64,000 bases of DNA from Amorphochlora amoebiformis (lineage: Eukaryota > Cercozoa > Chlorarachniophyceae), in the NCBI GenBank assembly GCA_054601695.1, contig BAAHQB010000297.1, positions 1 through 64,000 of the forward strand, read 5' to 3'. Of the stretch, positions 1 through 64,000 are shown piece after piece; position 1 is the stretch's first letter; each line of letters opens with the position of its first letter. Position numbers and translations under genes: made by a program. The notes under the pieces were generated by a model. That model ran no database searches and had not been told where the DNA came from. It saw only the letters and a list, made by a program, of their open reading frames with translations.

Positions 1-29942
<29,942 letters not shown>

Positions 29943-30322
29943 GGCCTTTCTGGATTCCGAGATGGTGGAGACAAACCTTCTTACGCCGTTTGGAAGTAAT
30001 ACTGCTATGTTAAATTACCTCTGCTATGTTAAATTATGGACATGTCAGTGACCTATCCTATCTTTTTTCGTAGTCAATTGTATGGAGTTATAAATCTGCA
30101 GACAAAGTTTAGAATTTCTCATAATATCTTATGAATTTACATCTCAGCCATATTGAACAATACCTCTTTGATATACACGTACTAGTCTCAGGGTGTAGAG
30201 GGTTATGACTTTACACACATTCTAGCATAGTATCAATTACAACTCATCTGGATCGGATACATAATTGGAACTGTGATAAGCTATAATGCTAGACAATGCT
30301 CGTAGTAATTCTACCCTAGTAG
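29943..30322. other. Intergenic region between convergent PARP-like gene and NMD3
   Basis: 380 bp of mixed sequence between the TGA of the PARP-like gene and the TAA of NMD3. It holds a direct repeat CTGCTATGTTAAATTA (about 30001 and 30020). I see no canonical AATAAA and no RNA gene. Confidence 0.7.
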
Positions 30323-48053
<17,731 letters not shown>

Positions 48054-48077
<24 letters not shown>

Positions 48078-48130
48078 ATGTCACCCTGCGTGACAGAATT
48101 GTCGTATTGTCACTCTGCGTGACTTTCAGT
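48054..48130. promoter_or_regulatory. Three TGTCAC-n-GTGACA motifs at the NMD3 start
   Basis: GTCACTCTGCATGACAG (48054), GTCACCCTGCGTGACAG (48080) and GTCACTCTGCGTGAC (48109) recur with 26-29 bp spacing around the NMD3 ATG and in the 53-nt gap to the upstream gene. Related motifs are at 61876-62010. A regulatory role is inferred from position and dyad symmetry. Confidence 0.5.
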
Positions 48131-59958
<11,828 letters not shown>

Positions 59959-59964
59959 CTGATA

Positions 59965-60115
59965 GATATGTGCGACACGTGTGAGCGACCGTTTCTTCGT
60001 TGGATGGATTCGATAATAATTTTAAATATCTGATAGATATGTGCTTCACGTGTGAGCGACCGTTTCTTCGTTGGATGTATTCGATAATAATTTTAAATAT
60101 CTGATAGATATGTGT
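59965..60115 (-). repeat. Two head echoes of oxygenase exon 59958-59864
   Basis: - strand CAG|ATATTTAAAATTATTATC, GAATACATCCAACGAAGAAA, CGGTCGCTCACACGTG recurs twice upstream of the exon, then breaks off before the CGGACAACTTGGGG part. Confidence 0.9.
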
Positions 60116-60122
60116 GAATATT

Positions 60123-60130
60123 TATGGATA

Positions 60131-60182
<52 letters not shown>

Positions 60183-60248
60183 ATATATATATATAGGTTA
60201 TAGAAATACACACGCACATGCATACATTTCTATGCATGTATACATACA

Positions 60249-60293
<45 letters not shown>

Positions 60294-60393
60294 ATATAAT
60301 ATAATATAAATATATATATGTACATATATAATATATATATATATATATGAACATACATTTCTATATATATTCATACACACACACACACACATA

Positions 60394-60443
<50 letters not shown>

Positions 60444-60861
60444 ATATCTATATATAACATATTACCATGAAATATCTGAGAAATTAGTGCTGATGGCACA
60501 TGTTAGGGTTAGGGTTAGGGTTAGGGTTAGGTTTAGGTTAGAGTTAGGGTTAGGGCTACTGTTAGGTCAGGGATACGGTTAGGCTTAGCGCGTAGGTTAG
60601 CAATAGGGCATAGTCTTAAGGTGAGGGTTAGGGTTAGGGTTAGGGTTAGGATGAGATTATTCAGCATGTCTTAGTCCGAGGACCATTGACTCCTCCACAG
60701 AGTGGGGCTATAGTGTTGTTTGGGTTAGGATTAGGGTTAGGGTTAGGGTTAGGGTAACTGTCAGTTGGCTTAGTGCGTAGGGTTGCAATAGGGGTTAGTC
60801 TTAGGGTTAGGGTTAGGGTTAGGGTTAGGGTTAGGGTTAGGGTTAGGGTTAGGTATACGCA
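60123..60861. repeat. Intergenic region: (TA)n and two large TTAGGG blocks
   Basis: TA tracts to about 60480, then TTAGGG-type blocks at 60503-60650 and 60721-60853 around 70 bp of mixed sequence (CATGTCTTAGTCCGAGGACC, ATTGACTCCTCCACAGAGTG). The oxygenase 5' exon should lie here; ATGs on the - strand near 60676 and 60694 are possible but unsupported. Confidence 0.7.
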
Positions 60862-61870
<1,009 letters not shown>

Positions 61871-62220
61871 TCTTTGGTCTGTCACGCAGTGTGTCACGCT
61901 TTGATTAACGTGATATGATGGTCTGTCACGAGTGTGGCGATTGTCTTGGATATCAAATTATGGATATGTAAATATCGTAAACTCGTGCAAGTATGTCACC
62001 CTAGGTGACATCACATCCCTAGACACGTGTCCCACCGATCTGTTATCCCAGGTAGCTTAAGGCGGGAGTCTGCCTTTCGCAGGCCAAGGTAAAGACTAGA
62101 GAGGTGAATAATCACGGGGGGGGGGGGAGAGTTTAAAGTGCATATTAAAGGGGGGGGGGGAGGAGGGTTGTGAGAGATATTCGTCAATGACGGTTGCGTG
62201 GATTGGCAGCCTCGGGGAAA
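61871..62220. promoter_or_regulatory. Divergent promoter region of the Mis12-like and coiled-coil genes
   Basis: 350 bp between the two ATGs, with no (TA)n. It holds TGTCACGCAGTGTGTCACGC (61880), a TGTCAC at 61925, the near-palindrome TGTCACCCTAGGTGACA (61994), GACACGTGTC (62021) and two long G runs (62116-62127, 62150-62160). The TGTCAC motif is shared with the NMD3 start. Confidence 0.5.
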
Positions 62221-63414
<1,194 letters not shown>

Positions 63415-63539
63415 GTATTGATGTGTATGTATATATCTATGTTTATATTTATGCATATGTATGTATATATATATATATATAATGTATAAATATATATATA
63501 TATATATGTATGTATATATGTTAAACATATATTGTAGTT

Positions 63540-63593
63540 TACGACGATATAGGAATGTAACCAGATTATAGGACGTATCAATATGTATGTATG

Positions 63594-63637
<44 letters not shown>

Positions 63638-63734
63638 GTATATATATATATATGTATATATGTCGTATATATATTGTGTTTACGACGATGGAGGAATGCA
63701 ACCAGATTATAGGACGTATCAATATGTATGTATG

Positions 63735-63793
<59 letters not shown>

Positions 63794-63860
63794 TTATATA
63801 TGTCGTATATATATTGTGTTTACGAAGATGGAGGAATGCAACCAGATCATAGGGGCTTAA
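63540..63860 (+). repeat. Three tail echoes of exon 63291-63414
   Basis: GGAATGTAACCAGATTATAG then GAC|GTATCA at 63551 and, with TGCAACC, at 63691; the third at 63832 continues GGGGCTTAA and so supplies a stop. The second and third share TTTACGA(C/A)GATGGAG, so they were copied from each other. Confidence 0.9.
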
Positions 63861-63908
63861 ATTATTTATAAAAAGAATCATTATGCGTATGTATGTATGT
63901 ATATATAT

Positions 63909-63991
<83 letters not shown>

Positions 63992-64000
63992 TATATATAA

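Noticed and set aside
60503-60853. True chromosome end
   Set aside because: The TTAGGG blocks are interstitial: genes continue on both sides and the orientation changes between blocks.

Overview
This window is nuclear DNA from an intron-rich eukaryote, probably a protist or alga. Genes are split into many short exons (mostly 30-100 nt) with GT-AG introns. Most introns are almost pure (TA)n. The telomere-type motif is TTAGGG/CCCTAA, present as interstitial blocks. I cannot assign a taxon. (TA)n has no stop codon in any frame, so most long open frames here are artefacts (Tyr-Ile runs) and are not annotated.

Exons were read by hand from splice signals, reading phase and remembered family motifs. 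Five genes result. (1) A PARP6/PARP8-type ADP-ribosyltransferase on +, 859-29942, about 33 exons, with a UBA-like and a CUE-like ubiquitin-binding segment before a cysteine motif and the catalytic domain. (2) NMD3, the 60S ribosomal subunit export adaptor, on -, 48077-30323, 24 exons, complete (572 codons). (3) A phytanoyl-CoA-dioxygenase-type 2OG-Fe(II) oxygenase on -, about 59958-48131, whose stop lies 53 nt upstream of the NMD3 ATG. (4) A small Mis12-like protein on -, 61870-60862. (5) A small coiled-coil protein on +, from 62221. Genes 1 and 2 converge at 29943-30322; genes 4 and 5 diverge from a 350-bp promoter region.

The outstanding property is the introns. Each is built from one simple sequence: (TA)n in most, but also a roughly 500-bp (CG)n tract, a GA tract, a 12-mer satellite, and one intron of 863 bp consisting of telomere-type repeats from splice site to splice site. 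In addition, many exons have partial copies beside them: upstream copies hold the exon head with its 3' splice site, downstream copies hold the exon tail with its 5' splice site. I call these exon echoes. They occur in all five genes and explain nearly all complex tandem arrays in the window. Two dispersed repeat families, a palindromic TGACACGTGTCA array and a TGTCAC/GTGACA motif near gene starts complete the picture.
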